From NCBI GenBank assembly GCA_018402485.1, contig JAGYIY010000003.1:62001-126000 (forward strand): a stretch of 64,000 bases of DNA, written 5' to 3'. This DNA is from Roseivirga sp. (lineage in GTDB: Bacteria > Bacteroidota > Bacteroidia > Cytophagales > Cyclobacteriaceae). The position numbers and the translations under genes are program-made. The notes beneath the pieces are model-generated. The model made no database searches, was not told the origin of the DNA, and saw nothing but the letters and a program-made list of their open reading frames with translations. Position 1 is the first letter of the stretch. Every line of letters starts with the position of its first letter. Shown piece by piece: positions 1 through 7,827 of the stretch.

Positions 1-664
1 TTACATTGGGCATACCAATTATGGGAGTAAGTTGGGCATTTAATTTGCATGAACCGACTGTTTCAGGCATTGTTTAAGCTGTTTTGGAAAGCAATACGGG
101 TTTTAACTTATAAAGAGCTGAACCGTGCATTATTTTTAAGTTTTCAAATTACTTTCCGGAATGACGGCTGCTAAGGCTCTCGAAGCAGTTTGCTGAGGCT
201 CATCATTGCCCGCTGGAAATAATAAAAGAATGTTGAACCAAACGGTCAACGCTCTTTAGGGAAGTACAGATATGTAAGCAGAACCTTGTTAAGACTATTA
301 GTCTGATAACTATAATTATTGTTGTGTATTTATATAAGTGTTATTTAGTGGTGCAAAACCACCTGTTTGAAAAGCTGAATAAAATTTTTTTAAAAGGTTT
401 TATACCCAAATAAGGGTGTGATGAAATACAAAATACCATATGTAAAGAACTGAATTACGTTAATGAACTGTAAAAGCAGCGCAATGACCTGAAATGCTTA
501 TATATTGTGAAACGTTTTTTTTTTTGCATAATAGATTGTATGAATTAAAAATTAATACTTACTTAGTTCTGTCATTAATTAATGACTAGGTATTCAAGGG
601 CTTAAACAGATTAAGTAATAAGTCTTTGATTTCAAATATTTTGTTTAACTTAAATAGTGTTATT
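1..664. other. AT-rich intergenic stretch with a repeat remnant
   Basis: I see no convincing coding region here. Around 161-177 there is a stretch reading atgacggctgctaaggc that matches, with two differences, the sequence at 2455-2471 in the gene desert further on, and both are followed by a 'ccgctgga' segment. I take it as a remnant of the same intergenic repeat family. A poly-T run lies near 512-523. The region directly before the peptide gene is very AT-rich, but no perfect TAnnTTTG promoter box stands out. Confidence 0.5.
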
Positions 665-934
665 ATGAAAAAGAAAATTTTTTCAATCGTGTTATTGGCT
701 GGAGCTATGGTATTTAGTGTAGGTCAATTGAGTGCAGCTTGTTCAGGGACAACAACAGAATCTCCTATCACCCTTTGTGGTATGGAAGAACAAAATGAGG
801 CTCAGTCTCAAGCCTTAGCTAACTGCTGTGAGGGTTCACAAATCTTCTGGCACGACCCCTGTAGTGGTGTATCAGGTTCATGGACGGTCTTACAAAATGG
901 CCCTAATTCAAGTTGTAGTAATGAGGTGTACTAA
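665..934 (+). CDS. Small secreted cysteine-rich peptide (cassette 1)
   Basis: Encodes 89 residues with a clear Sec signal peptide (MKKK, hydrophobic core, cleavage near LSA-A at residue 24/25). The mature peptide of about 65 residues has six cysteines (26, 38, 54, 55, 66, 84, including a CC pair) and is rich in Ser, Gly and Asn. An in-frame ATG exists at 626, but 665 begins exactly at the signal peptide and was chosen. The gene overlaps the following propeller lipoprotein by 14 bases, which suggests translational coupling. I do not recognise the family. The arrangement recalls the NVEALA peptides of Bacteroides, which also lie beside 6-bladed propeller genes, but the sequence is not clearly NVEALA. 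Function unknown; I infer an exported, possibly disulfide-bonded peptide. Confidence 0.75.
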   Translation: MKKKIFSIVLLAGAMVFSVGQLSAACSGTTTESPITLCGMEEQNEAQSQALANCCEGSQIFWHDPCSGVSGSWTVLQNGPNSSCSNEVY

Positions 935-2030
935 GCTAATATTGTTGATTTTTATGATTTCCTGCTTGTTCTCCTGTGGAGGCAAGCAGGATAATTCTTC
1001 CAATGAAAAGTTATTCAATGTAAGATCTTATGATTTGATTTTACCACATGGCGATTATTTATTGAATGCGATCAGTTTTGTATTCAATAAGGCGGGAAGG
1101 GATAGTGTTATTTTTTTGGATCCGGCATCACAATCCTTTGTCATTGCAGATTTGGGAAAACAGAAAATTTTAAAAACTTTAAAGTATGATAAGGAAGGCC
1201 CAAATTTTACGGATTTTCCAATCTTTGATTTACGTTGGTTTAATGGCCGTTTGTTAGTGCTTTCGAAATTATTTTTTACGGTATATGATGATAAGGGTCA
1301 GGTAATTAACAGAGTTTCTTTGAGAGATCAACCAGTTTTAGCACCTTATTTCTATTATTCATTTGATATCATAGATGATGAACATATTCTTTTGGCCACT
1401 ACCGCTAAATCTGCTGTTTATTCAGGCTATTATCCGGCACCTGAAGAAGACTTTATTTTTGTACGATTGAATTGGAACAATGGTAGTTTGCATCCTTTAT
1501 CCATCAGCTCTCCAAGGAATGCTTACGTTTCCGATTCCACCCGTGGTTTTTATAATAATTTTGCAGCGCATACAGGCATATATACTGAGGATACCATATT
1601 TTATAATTTTGCCTTTGCCTCTACCATCTATAAATCAGATTTAAAAGGTCTCAATCAAAAATCTTTTGCAGCAAAACCTACATATACCGATGCAGCCAGA
1701 AAAACGATTGCTGCTAATCCAACTGTAAGAGAATCTTCCAATTATGTTTATTCTGAACAACCCAACTTTACAAAGTTTATGTACGATGAGGTCACGGGCT
1801 GGTTTGCAAGAATCCATGGCCAGATTAAAGGGAAGGAGCAACCAAAAAACGAAAAGTATCTTATGGTTTTTGATAATAACATGCATTTGATGTTTGAAAC
1901 ACCGATTGCATTCAATACGCTTTCTGATTCTAGGGCTAATGTATTTACCAATGGTAAAGTTTATCTGCTAAAAAATAACCCAACTACCGAAGATGCCTAC
2001 CATTTCACAGTTTACGATTTTAACCAATAG
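921..2030 (+). CDS. DUF4221-like beta-propeller lipoprotein (cassette 1)
   Basis: About 369 residues. The start at 921 gives a lipoprotein signal (MRCTKLILLIF...) with the lipobox LFSC followed by Gly-Gly; the longer in-frame reading from 828 adds a non-hydrophobic leader and was rejected. The rest is made of repeated beta-strand segments of the 'NGRLLVLS...VYDDKGQVI' type, typical of 6-bladed propellers, and its length and style fit the Bacteroidota DUF4221 family (about 350-400 residues). Probably anchored to a membrane by lipid and facing the periplasm or cell surface. It overlaps the small cysteine-rich peptide gene upstream. Role unknown. Two divergent relatives lie at 7828-9000 and 9429-10514. 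The DUF4221 assignment is by pattern and needs a profile search. Confidence 0.7.
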   Translation: MRCTKLILLIFMISCLFSCGGKQDNSSNEKLFNVRSYDLILPHGDYLLNAISFVFNKAGRDSVIFLDPASQSFVIADLGKQKILKTLKYDKEGPNFTDFPIFDLRWFNGRLLVLSKLFFTVYDDKGQVINRVSLRDQPVLAPYFYYSFDIIDDEHILLATTAKSAVYSGYYPAPEEDFIFVRLNWNNGSLHPLSISSPRNAYVSDSTRGFYNNFAAHTGIYTEDTIFYNFAFASTIYKSDLKGLNQKSFAAKPTYTDAARKTIAANPTVRESSNYVYSEQPNFTKFMYDEVTGWFARIHGQIKGKEQPKNEKYLMVFDNNMHLMFETPIAFNTLSDSRANVFTNGKVYLLKNNPTTEDAYHFTVYDFNQ

Positions 2031-2328
2031 GTTTTGGAATGCTAGGGCATGGATATAAAATTTTAGTAGTACCCATGGGTTTTAGCACCTAGCTAAAGTA
2101 ATACGTCGTATTTAAGTCTTCTGAAAAAATGGCATACTTGATACATGATCGAAAACAAACTAGCACCAAGTTAAGGGAAGCGCAGCTTTCAAAATTTTCG
2201 CTTTTAAATTCTAACCTCTCACCTCAAATTAACCATTAGCTGTTGGCCTTTAGCCATTGGCATCGCCCATTTACGAAATACGATTGCCGATTTTGGAATT
2301 GATGCACCCAAGCCAAAAATGCACCGTC

Positions 2329-2374
2329 ATCCTGAATGCATTGCGACCCAATGGAGCAGTGCGCAGTTCAGGAT
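2329..2374. repeat. Inverted repeat atcctgaa / ttcaggat
   Basis: The arms atcctgaa (2329-2336) and ttcaggat (2367-2374) are perfect reverse complements separated by 30 bases that are themselves partly self-complementary. The same arm sequences form the shorter palindromes at 2437 and 2651, so this is probably a longer member of one REP-like family. Confidence 0.5.
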
Positions 2375-2430
2375 CTCTTTTTATTGGAAACCAATTGTTA
2401 TTTTTCAATGTGATAATGTACCCATTATCT

Positions 2431-2462
2431 GAGGGATCCTGAAACAAGTTCAGGATGACGGT
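2431..2462. repeat. REP-like palindrome, copy 1
   Basis: Contains tcctgaa-acaag-ttcagga, a perfect 7-bp stem with a 5-base loop, inside a longer segment beginning gagggatcctgaa and ending gatgacggt. The whole segment of about 31 bases is repeated directly at 2645-2676. It is short, palindromic and intergenic, with no coding content. Confidence 0.65.
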
Positions 2463-2514
2463 TGCTGAGGCCAGCCAAATGAAGAAAAGCTATGCTCCGA
2501 GAGCCTCAGCAGCC
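2460..2514. repeat. Long stem-loop (GCTGAGGC ... GCCTCAGC)
   Basis: ggttgctgaggc (2460-2471) pairs with gcctcagcagcc (2503-2514) over 12 positions with one G-T wobble, around a 31-base loop, and is followed by ttttcc. It directly abuts the REP-like palindrome at 2431-2462, so the two probably belong to one composite element. It could also act as a weak transcription stop. Confidence 0.5.
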
Positions 2515-2644
2515 TTTTCCTCCGCTGGAGGGGGCTAGGGAGAGGTTTTAACATTTAGATGGCATGATATCCATCATAATACGAGTCTGTTTCTCCATCT
2601 TTAACATTAACATAACGGTTCTTTTTTGTTGGGTGCCATTTTCA

Positions 2645-2676
2645 GAGGGATCCTGAAACAAGTTCAGGATGACGGT
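2645..2676. repeat. REP-like palindrome, copy 2
   Basis: Near-exact direct copy of the 2431-2462 element, with the same gagggatcctgaa...gatgacggt core and 7-bp palindrome. It is followed within about 10 bases by the segment that recurs at 58033-58072. Confidence 0.65.
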
Positions 2677-2686
2677 GGCAGATGGA

Positions 2687-2726
2687 CTCGAAGCATTTTT
2701 CAATTAGCAATTGACAATGAGGAATT
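2687..2726. repeat. Dispersed 40-bp intergenic repeat, copy A
   Basis: Begins ctcgaagcatttttcaatta and ends caatgaggaatt. It matches 58033-58072 at 37 of 40 positions by eye although the two are 55 kb apart. In both places it is followed by low-complexity pyrimidine-rich text (cctccaa units). Both copies are intergenic. Confidence 0.65.
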
Positions 2727-2813
2727 GAGAAAGGCGAAGCGCCAAAAGCGAACTCCCCATTTACCCAAAACCCAACAACCCAAAATCCCAATCCCCAAAA
2801 ACCCAACTTCTAA

Positions 2814-2850
2814 CCTCCAACCTCCAACCTCCAACCTCCAACCTCCAACC
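2814..2850. repeat. Tandem repeat (CCTCCAA)x5
   Basis: Five perfect consecutive 7-base CCTCCAA units (2814-2848) plus a partial unit. The spacing is too short and uninterrupted for CRISPR. It may vary in copy number by slipped-strand mispairing, but there is no promoter or reading frame nearby that it would obviously switch. Confidence 0.8.
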
Positions 2851-3154
2851 GCTTATCCTAAAAAAGGTAATTTTATTGGTCAATTGTCAAGGCTCAGAAC
2901 ATCGACAAAAAGCCTGTTCAAGGCAAAATCACCATTTTTGAAGCGTTATGCCCTTTTTTGTTCTGAATTTCATCCGTGTTTTTCGACAGTTCATCCGTGT
3001 CTAATGCCGATTGGGAAAATAATCTACTTTTTTCTACACTATGGGTAAACTTTTCGAGAACTTTGTCGTCATATATGTAGAGCGAAACGAATAATATTTG
3101 GGAGCTCAATTTTTAAATAGACAAAACAACACAATAATTCAAAACAATAAGGTC

Positions 3155-3520
3155 ATGAAAACAGAATTTATAACACGAAGGAAAGCGTCAGCAATTTTAG
3201 CTTTGGCACTGGGCTTGGTGGTAACTTTTTCAGCAGCTATTCAGTCATACGGAACAGGAAAAAATAAGTCTTATGTCTACTATGATATTAGTGCTGCATT
3301 GGAAAGAGCTTACGAAGATGCAACGAAAGAAGATCATCAATTTATTGAGGTAACGCCTGAAATTAAAACCGTGAGGGTTTTCAATAGTGAGAATGAATTG
3401 GTGGAAACATTTCATCTTGCAAATGATGAAGATTTCAACAGAAGAGAAGTACAGCAGAAGCTTGGTGATGCTACTTTTTTATCTGAGTATGCCAACATTT
3501 CGGTGTACAAAAGACAATAA
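3155..3520 (+). CDS. Hypothetical secreted protein
   Basis: 121 residues starting at the ATG at 3155 (MKTEFITRRKAS...). A basic N-terminus and hydrophobic stretch at about residues 11-32 give a signal peptide or membrane anchor. The mature part is small and mixed alpha/beta, with a segment like 'EIKTVRVFNSENELVETF' that resembles the strand pairs of small secreted Bacteroidota proteins. I do not recognise the family. An upstream in-frame start at 3098 would add a poor leader and was rejected. It stands alone and is followed by a strong terminator. Confidence 0.6.
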   Translation: MKTEFITRRKASAILALALGLVVTFSAAIQSYGTGKNKSYVYYDISAALERAYEDATKEDHQFIEVTPEIKTVRVFNSENELVETFHLANDEDFNRREVQQKLGDATFLSEYANISVYKRQ

Positions 3521-3549
3521 TACAGTTTAGTTAAAAGGTCAATAAACGG

Positions 3550-3582
3550 GCTGCACTTCTTGATTGGGGTGCAGCTTTTTTT
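3550..3582 (+). terminator. Rho-independent terminator
   Basis: gctgcac (3550-3556) pairs with gtgcagc (3569-3575) and is followed by seven T. It lies 30 bases after the stop of the 121-residue secreted protein and insulates it from the large propeller gene. Confidence 0.8.
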
Positions 3583-3674
3583 GTCCATTGGTGTAATAAG
3601 TCTAGGAGTGTTTCTATAATTGAGTGGTTCTGCGTACATTTTACCCTATTTCAACCAATTTAGCATAAGATTCT

Positions 3675-6600
3675 ATGAAACGAAACACTATGAAAAGACA
3701 ATCATTTACCTTAAAAATTGTCGCTTTAGCGATGCTTTTGTGGGTAACTTCTGTGTTTGAGGCTGAAGCCCAGCGCAGAAATCGAAGAGCGCAAGCAGCG
3801 AATAACGACCAGCCCACCGCTCAAAATATTTATGAAGGCCTAGAGTGGAGATCTATTGGCCCATTCCGTGGAGGCAGAGCTTCCGGTGTTACAGGTGTAC
3901 CCGGTGATCCGAATACCTTTTACATGGCTTCCACTGGAGGTGGAGTATGGAAAACCGACAATGGAGGCGATACCTGGAAGAACATTTCAGATGGTTATTT
4001 CGGTGGTTCCATTGGAGCGGTGGCAGTGAGTCCTTCCAATACCGATGTTTTGTATGTTGGTCAAGGAGAAGAGACCGTTCGCGGTAATGTATCTTCCGGT
4101 TTTGAAGGGGTTTGGAAATCTACCGATGCCGGAGAAACCTGGACAAATATCGGTTTGAAAGATGCCATGCATGTAGGACGCATTGTTGTGCATCCTGAAG
4201 ATGAAAAAACGGCTTGGGTAGCTGTAATGGGTGATTTGTTCAAATCGAGTGCTACCCGTGGCTTGTACAAAACAACAGATGGCGGTGCCAATTGGAACAA
4301 GGTTTTGTTCGCCAATGAAGATGCAGGAGCAGTGGATGTAACGATTGACCCCAATAATCCTGATGATATGTTTGCCAGTACTTGGCGTGTGCGTAGAACG
4401 CCCTACAGCCTTACCTCTGGTGGCGAAGGTTCAGGCATTTGGAGATCAAAAGACGGTGGCGAAACCTGGGAAAACATGATGGAGAAGCGTGGAATGCCCA
4501 AAGGTCCTTTTGGGATCAGTGGAGTTTCCATTTCACCTGTCAATCCCAATACGGTTTATGCCATCATAGAAGCGAATGAAGGAGGGGTGTATAAATCTAC
4601 TGATGGTGGTGAAACTTGGAGAAACACCAATTCAGACCGAGGTTTAAGGCAGCGCGCCTGGTATTACACCCGTATTTATGCCGATACGCAAGACGAAGAT
4701 AAAGTGTATGTGTTGAATGTAAGTTACCATACCTCCACAGATGGTGGTAGAACTTTTAAATCTCGAGGTGCTCCGCATGGTGATCACCACGACCTATGGA
4801 TTGCTCCTGAAGACAACAACCGATTGGTAATGGCCGATGATGGTGGCGCTCAGGTTTCCTATGATGGTGGCGATACTTGGTCTACCTACATGAACCAACC
4901 TACGGCTCAATTTTACCGTGTGGTGACAGACAATGCCTTTCCTTATAGAATTTATGGCGCACAACAAGATAATTCTACGGTGCGCATTGCACATGCTACT
5001 AATGGTTTTGCCATCACAGAAAATGATTGGGAATCAACAGCAGGTGGAGAGAGTGCTCATATTGCACCTAATCCTGAGAATCCGAATATTGTATTTGGAG
5101 GTAGTTATGGTGGTTACCTTACAAGAGTAGATCATCAAAAGGGCATCAATAGAAATGTAAATGCTTGGCCGGATAACCCGATGGGCCATGGGGCTGAAGA
5201 TTATAAGTACCGATTCCAGTGGAACTTCCCTATTTTCTTTTCTCCCCACAATGCCAATAAATTGTACACCGCATCAAATCACTTGCATGTTACCTACGAT
5301 GAAGGGGGTTCTTGGGAGCTCATTAGCCCTGATTTGACACGTGCTGAGCCAGACAAGTTGGGTAAATCAGGTGGGCCGATTACCTACGATGATACCTCGG
5401 TAGAATATTATGCTACCATTTTTGCAGCAACAGAATCTCCTTACGAAAAAGACCTGATCTGGACGGGTTCTGACGATGGGCTTATTCATGTAACCCGAGA
5501 CGGGGGTAAAAACTGGGAAAATGTAACCCCTCCGGATATGCCAAAATACTTGATGATCAATAGCATTGATGCAGATCCTTTTGTAAAAGGGGGAGCATAT
5601 GTGGCAGGAACACAGTACAAACTAGGAGACTACCAGCCTTATTTGTATAAAACCAAGGACTATGGGAAAACGTGGACGAAAATCACGAGTGGTATTCCGA
5701 ATGATTATTTTACCCGAGTAGTGCGAGCTGATCCGGATCGTGAAGGATTATTGTATGCAGGAACCGAAAGAGGTATGTTCATTTCAATCGATGATGGGGC
5801 CTCTTGGAAGCCGTTGCAAATGAACTTACCCATTACACCCATTACAGACTTGACAATCAAAGACAAAAACTTAATTGCGGCTACGCAAGGTAGAAGTTTT
5901 TGGGTTTTGGATGACCTGACGGTGATCCATCAATTGTCTGATGAAGTGAATAACAAAGAGGTACATTTATTTGAACCTGCTGATGCTTATCGTTTACTGG
6001 GTTCTTCCAGCTCACGCTTTGGAGGCGGAGGCAATATGTCTTTGCTGTATGGCAAGAACAAGCCTGCCGGCCCTGTGATTTACTATCACCTAAAAGAAGC
6101 ACCTGCCAAAGGCGAAAAGGTAGCGATTGAAATTTATGGTAAGGATGGAGAGTTAATCAAGAGTTTTCCTCAGAGCAATGCGAAAAAAGGCTTGAATTCC
6201 TTCAATTGGAATATGCGTTTTGAAAATGCAGAAGGTTTTGACGGCTTAATCATGTGGGCAGCGTCAATACGCGGACCGGGTCCAATGGCTCCTACAGGTA
6301 CCTACAAGGCAAAGTTGGTGAAAGGTGAAACCACTCAAGAAACCAATTTCAAGTTGATCAAAGATCCGCGTTATCCTTCTACTGATGCCGATATTCAGGC
6401 ACAGTTTGACTTTTTGATGAAGGTAAGAGATAAGGTGACTGAGACCCACCAAGCCATTAAAAACATTCGCAAAGCCCGTGAACAAATGAACCAGCTAATG
6501 GCAAAAATCAAAGGGAACGATCAGTATGCTGAAGTGGAGGAAGCCGGAAAAGATTTGATGGCCAAAATGACTGAAGTAGAAGAGGCCTTGTACCAAACCA

Positions 6601-6845
6601 AAAACCGTTCGGGACAAGATCCATTGAACTTCCCCATTCGCTTGAACAATAAACTGGCAGCACTCTTAGGAGTAGCTGGTGGCGGAGAATGGGCACCGAC
6701 AGCACAATCTGAGCAAGTGCGTGTGGAGTTGACGCAACAAATTGATGCCGAATTAGTCATTTTAGATGGATTGATGAAAACAGATTTACCTGCCTTTAAC
6801 CGTTTGGTGAAGGAAAAATCAGTAGACGCGATCATCATCAAATAA
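3675..6845 (+). CDS. Sortilin-like Asp-box (BNR) beta-propeller, exported
   Basis: 1056 residues. The N-terminal signal peptide ends near EAEAQ (about residue 33). Residues of about 55-800 carry many Asp-box/BNR motifs of the S/T-x-D-x-G-x-T-W type (TDNGGDTW, STDAGETW, SKDGGETW, STDGGETW), the signature of sortilin/VPS10-type and WD40/YVTN/BNR propellers. The last 150 residues are helical and charged (KVRDKVTETHQAIKNIRKA) and look like a coiled coil. Cytophagales encode large families of these secreted proteins; their role is usually unproven (surface binding, glycan or peptidase accessory). A second in-frame ATG at 3690 is equally possible. It is monocistronic, with terminators on both sides. 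Propeller assignment is firm, function is not. Confidence 0.85.
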   Translation: MKRNTMKRQSFTLKIVALAMLLWVTSVFEAEAQRRNRRAQAANNDQPTAQNIYEGLEWRSIGPFRGGRASGVTGVPGDPNTFYMASTGGGVWKTDNGGDTWKNISDGYFGGSIGAVAVSPSNTDVLYVGQGEETVRGNVSSGFEGVWKSTDAGETWTNIGLKDAMHVGRIVVHPEDEKTAWVAVMGDLFKSSATRGLYKTTDGGANWNKVLFANEDAGAVDVTIDPNNPDDMFASTWRVRRTPYSLTSGGEGSGIWRSKDGGETWENMMEKRGMPKGPFGISGVSISPVNPNTVYAIIEANEGGVYKSTDGGETWRNTNSDRGLRQRAWYYTRIYADTQDEDKVYVLNVSYHTSTDGGRTFKSRGAPHGDHHDLWIAPEDNNRLVMADDGGAQVSYDGGDTWSTYMNQPTAQFYRVVTDNAFPYRIYGAQQDNSTVRIAHATNGFAITENDWESTAGGESAHIAPNPENPNIVFGGSYGGYLTRVDHQKGINRNVNAWPDNPMGHGAEDYKYRFQWNFPIFFSPHNANKLYTASNHLHVTYDEGGSWELISPDLTRAEPDKLGKSGGPITYDDTSVEYYATIFAATESPYEKDLIWTGSDDGLIHVTRDGGKNWENVTPPDMPKYLMINSIDADPFVKGGAYVAGTQYKLGDYQPYLYKTKDYGKTWTKITSGIPNDYFTRVVRADPDREGLLYAGTERGMFISIDDGASWKPLQMNLPITPITDLTIKDKNLIAATQGRSFWVLDDLTVIHQLSDEVNNKEVHLFEPADAYRLLGSSSSRFGGGGNMSLLYGKNKPAGPVIYYHLKEAPAKGEKVAIEIYGKDGELIKSFPQSNAKKGLNSFNWNMRFENAEGFDGLIMWAASIRGPGPMAPTGTYKAKLVKGETTQETNFKLIKDPRYPSTDADIQAQFDFLMKVRDKVTETHQAIKNIRKAREQMNQLMAKIKGNDQYAEVEEAGKDLMAKMTEVEEALYQTKNRSGQDPLNFPIRLNNKLAALLGVAGGGEWAPTAQSEQVRVELTQQIDAELVILDGLMKTDLPAFNRLVKEKSVDAIIIK

Positions 6846-6860
6846 GATAAACAAACATAA

Positions 6861-6894
6861 AAAAAAGGCTTCTCGGACAGGGAAGCCTTTTTTT
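6861..6894 (+). terminator. Rho-independent terminator after the propeller gene
   Basis: aaaaggcttc pairs with gaagcctttt around a short loop (tcggacag) and runs into a T tract. It starts 15 bases after the stop codon. Confidence 0.85.
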
Positions 6895-6900
6895 ATGGTC

Positions 6901-7544
6901 TTTAGGTTAATGGTTTAGCCAAGATAGCAAATTCACCTCACCTTTTGTGAACGCCTAAGTTCAGAGCAAAAACAAGCCGTTTAGAACATTTTTTTGCCTC
7001 AGCTAAATCGCTCAACTTTGATATATCAAAACCGACATGGGTCGGACATCGAGAAGTTGTGGAGCGTTATAAGGGTTGAGGTTATATAATCGTTCGAAAA
7101 AAGGCCACCGAAAGATGGCTTTTTTATGCCGAAACCAACCCTTAGAACAGTTCGATCTGGTTCAGATCGTATTTTTTATTATATTGATTAGTATTTCACT
7201 ATCTAAAAAGTCTTGTAAGGATTAAATTGGTAACTGAAATCAAGCCCCCCCATTTTAAATCATTCAGTAGCTTTTATTTACAGGTGTAAAAATTAAATAG
7301 GCTTACTCATTTAGATATCTATTAATTGGATATCAGTGTGTTACATAAATTATGAAAGTATCATTGACGCATAAATATAGTGGCTATAAATCCATATCAA
7401 GGGGATTTCGATCTTCAAGATTGAAATTTCCGCAAGTTGACTAAGTAGCCCTAAAATTAAATTCCAAAATTAATTTTGAATTAATAAATTATATTTATAA
7501 ATATGTAGTGAATTAAATTTATAAATAAAATAAAATGAAATGCT
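6901..7544. other. Intergenic region with a second terminator-like hairpin
   Basis: No coding frame is convincing. The stretch 7030-7050 contains a small ccgac/gtcgg hairpin, and 7097-7126 is a terminator. Transcription ending there without an open reading frame would fit a small RNA of about 100-150 bases, but I find no clear promoter and do not recognise a known RNA family. The part from 7440 to 7544 is extremely AT-rich and leads into the second peptide cassette. Confidence 0.35.
7097..7126 (+). terminator. Terminator-like hairpin with no gene before it
   Basis: aaaaaggcca pairs with tggcttttt around ccgaaaga, followed by T-rich sequence. The nearest upstream gene already has its own terminator at 6861-6894, so this hairpin may end a non-coding transcript. 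Confidence 0.55.
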
Positions 7545-7772
7545 ATGAAACCTAAAACGTTTATCTTAAGTCTATTGATGTGTTTTGCAATGATCGCATC
7601 TGTTGCAGTTAGTGCACAATCTTCATCAAACTGTACTGTTGTTAACTCCGAAGGTGGTGGTACTACTATCGTTTGTGAGGATGGTACGGTTGTGATTCTT
7701 TCAGAAATGCAACCTAATGGAGGATGTGCCGATGCTTTCACAGATTGTGCAGCTGTAATTCATCTTTTTTAA
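7545..7772 (+). CDS. Small secreted cysteine-containing peptide (cassette 2)
   Basis: 75 residues. The Sec signal peptide (MKPKTFILSLL...) has a likely cleavage site after VSA (residue 24). The mature part of about 51 residues holds four cysteines (30, 44, 61, 68) and is rich in Gly, Ser and Thr. It is unlike the cassette 1 peptide in sequence but matches it in plan: signal peptide, short Cys-bearing mature chain, then a DUF4221-like lipoprotein gene downstream. A stem-loop in the 55-base gap to the next gene may reduce downstream transcription. Family not recognised; it may be a substrate or partner of the neighbouring lipoproteins, which is inference from context. Confidence 0.7.
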   Translation: MKPKTFILSLLMCFAMIASVAVSAQSSSNCTVVNSEGGGTTIVCEDGTVVILSEMQPNGGCADAFTDCAAVIHLF

Positions 7773-7784
7773 TTCTTTTAATTG

Positions 7785-7806
7785 GGAGTGGTTTAAAAGC
7801 CACTCC
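7785..7806 (+). promoter_or_regulatory. Intercistronic stem-loop between peptide and propeller genes
   Basis: ggagtgg (7785-7791) pairs perfectly with ccactcc (7800-7806) around an 8-base loop and is followed by tcatttt. The T run is short and interrupted, so partial termination or 3'-end protection of the peptide mRNA is likelier than a full stop. Either would give more peptide than lipoprotein. Confidence 0.5.
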
Positions 7807-7827
7807 TCATTTTAACTTCGAAAACAT

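Larger units (their letters stand above)
2031..3154. other. 1.1-kb gene desert built from intergenic repeats
   Basis: No gene is supported here. Open frames exist, but they translate repeat DNA. The stretch contains several palindromes around TCCTGAA/TTCAGGA, a longer GCTGAGGC stem-loop, a CCTCCAA tandem array and quasi-repetitive text such as 'taacctctcacctc' and 'gctgttggcctttagcc'. Parts recur at 58.0 kb. It looks like an intergenic site where REP- or MITE-like elements have accumulated. Confidence 0.6.

Noticed and set aside
2814-2850. CRISPR-like array
   Set aside because: Units of 7 bases without spacers; a simple tandem repeat.
2257-3048. Open frames of 61 and 140 codons in the gene desert
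   Set aside because: They translate the palindromic and CCTCCAA repeats (low-complexity 'NLQPPTSNLQPPT'), with no signal or domain.
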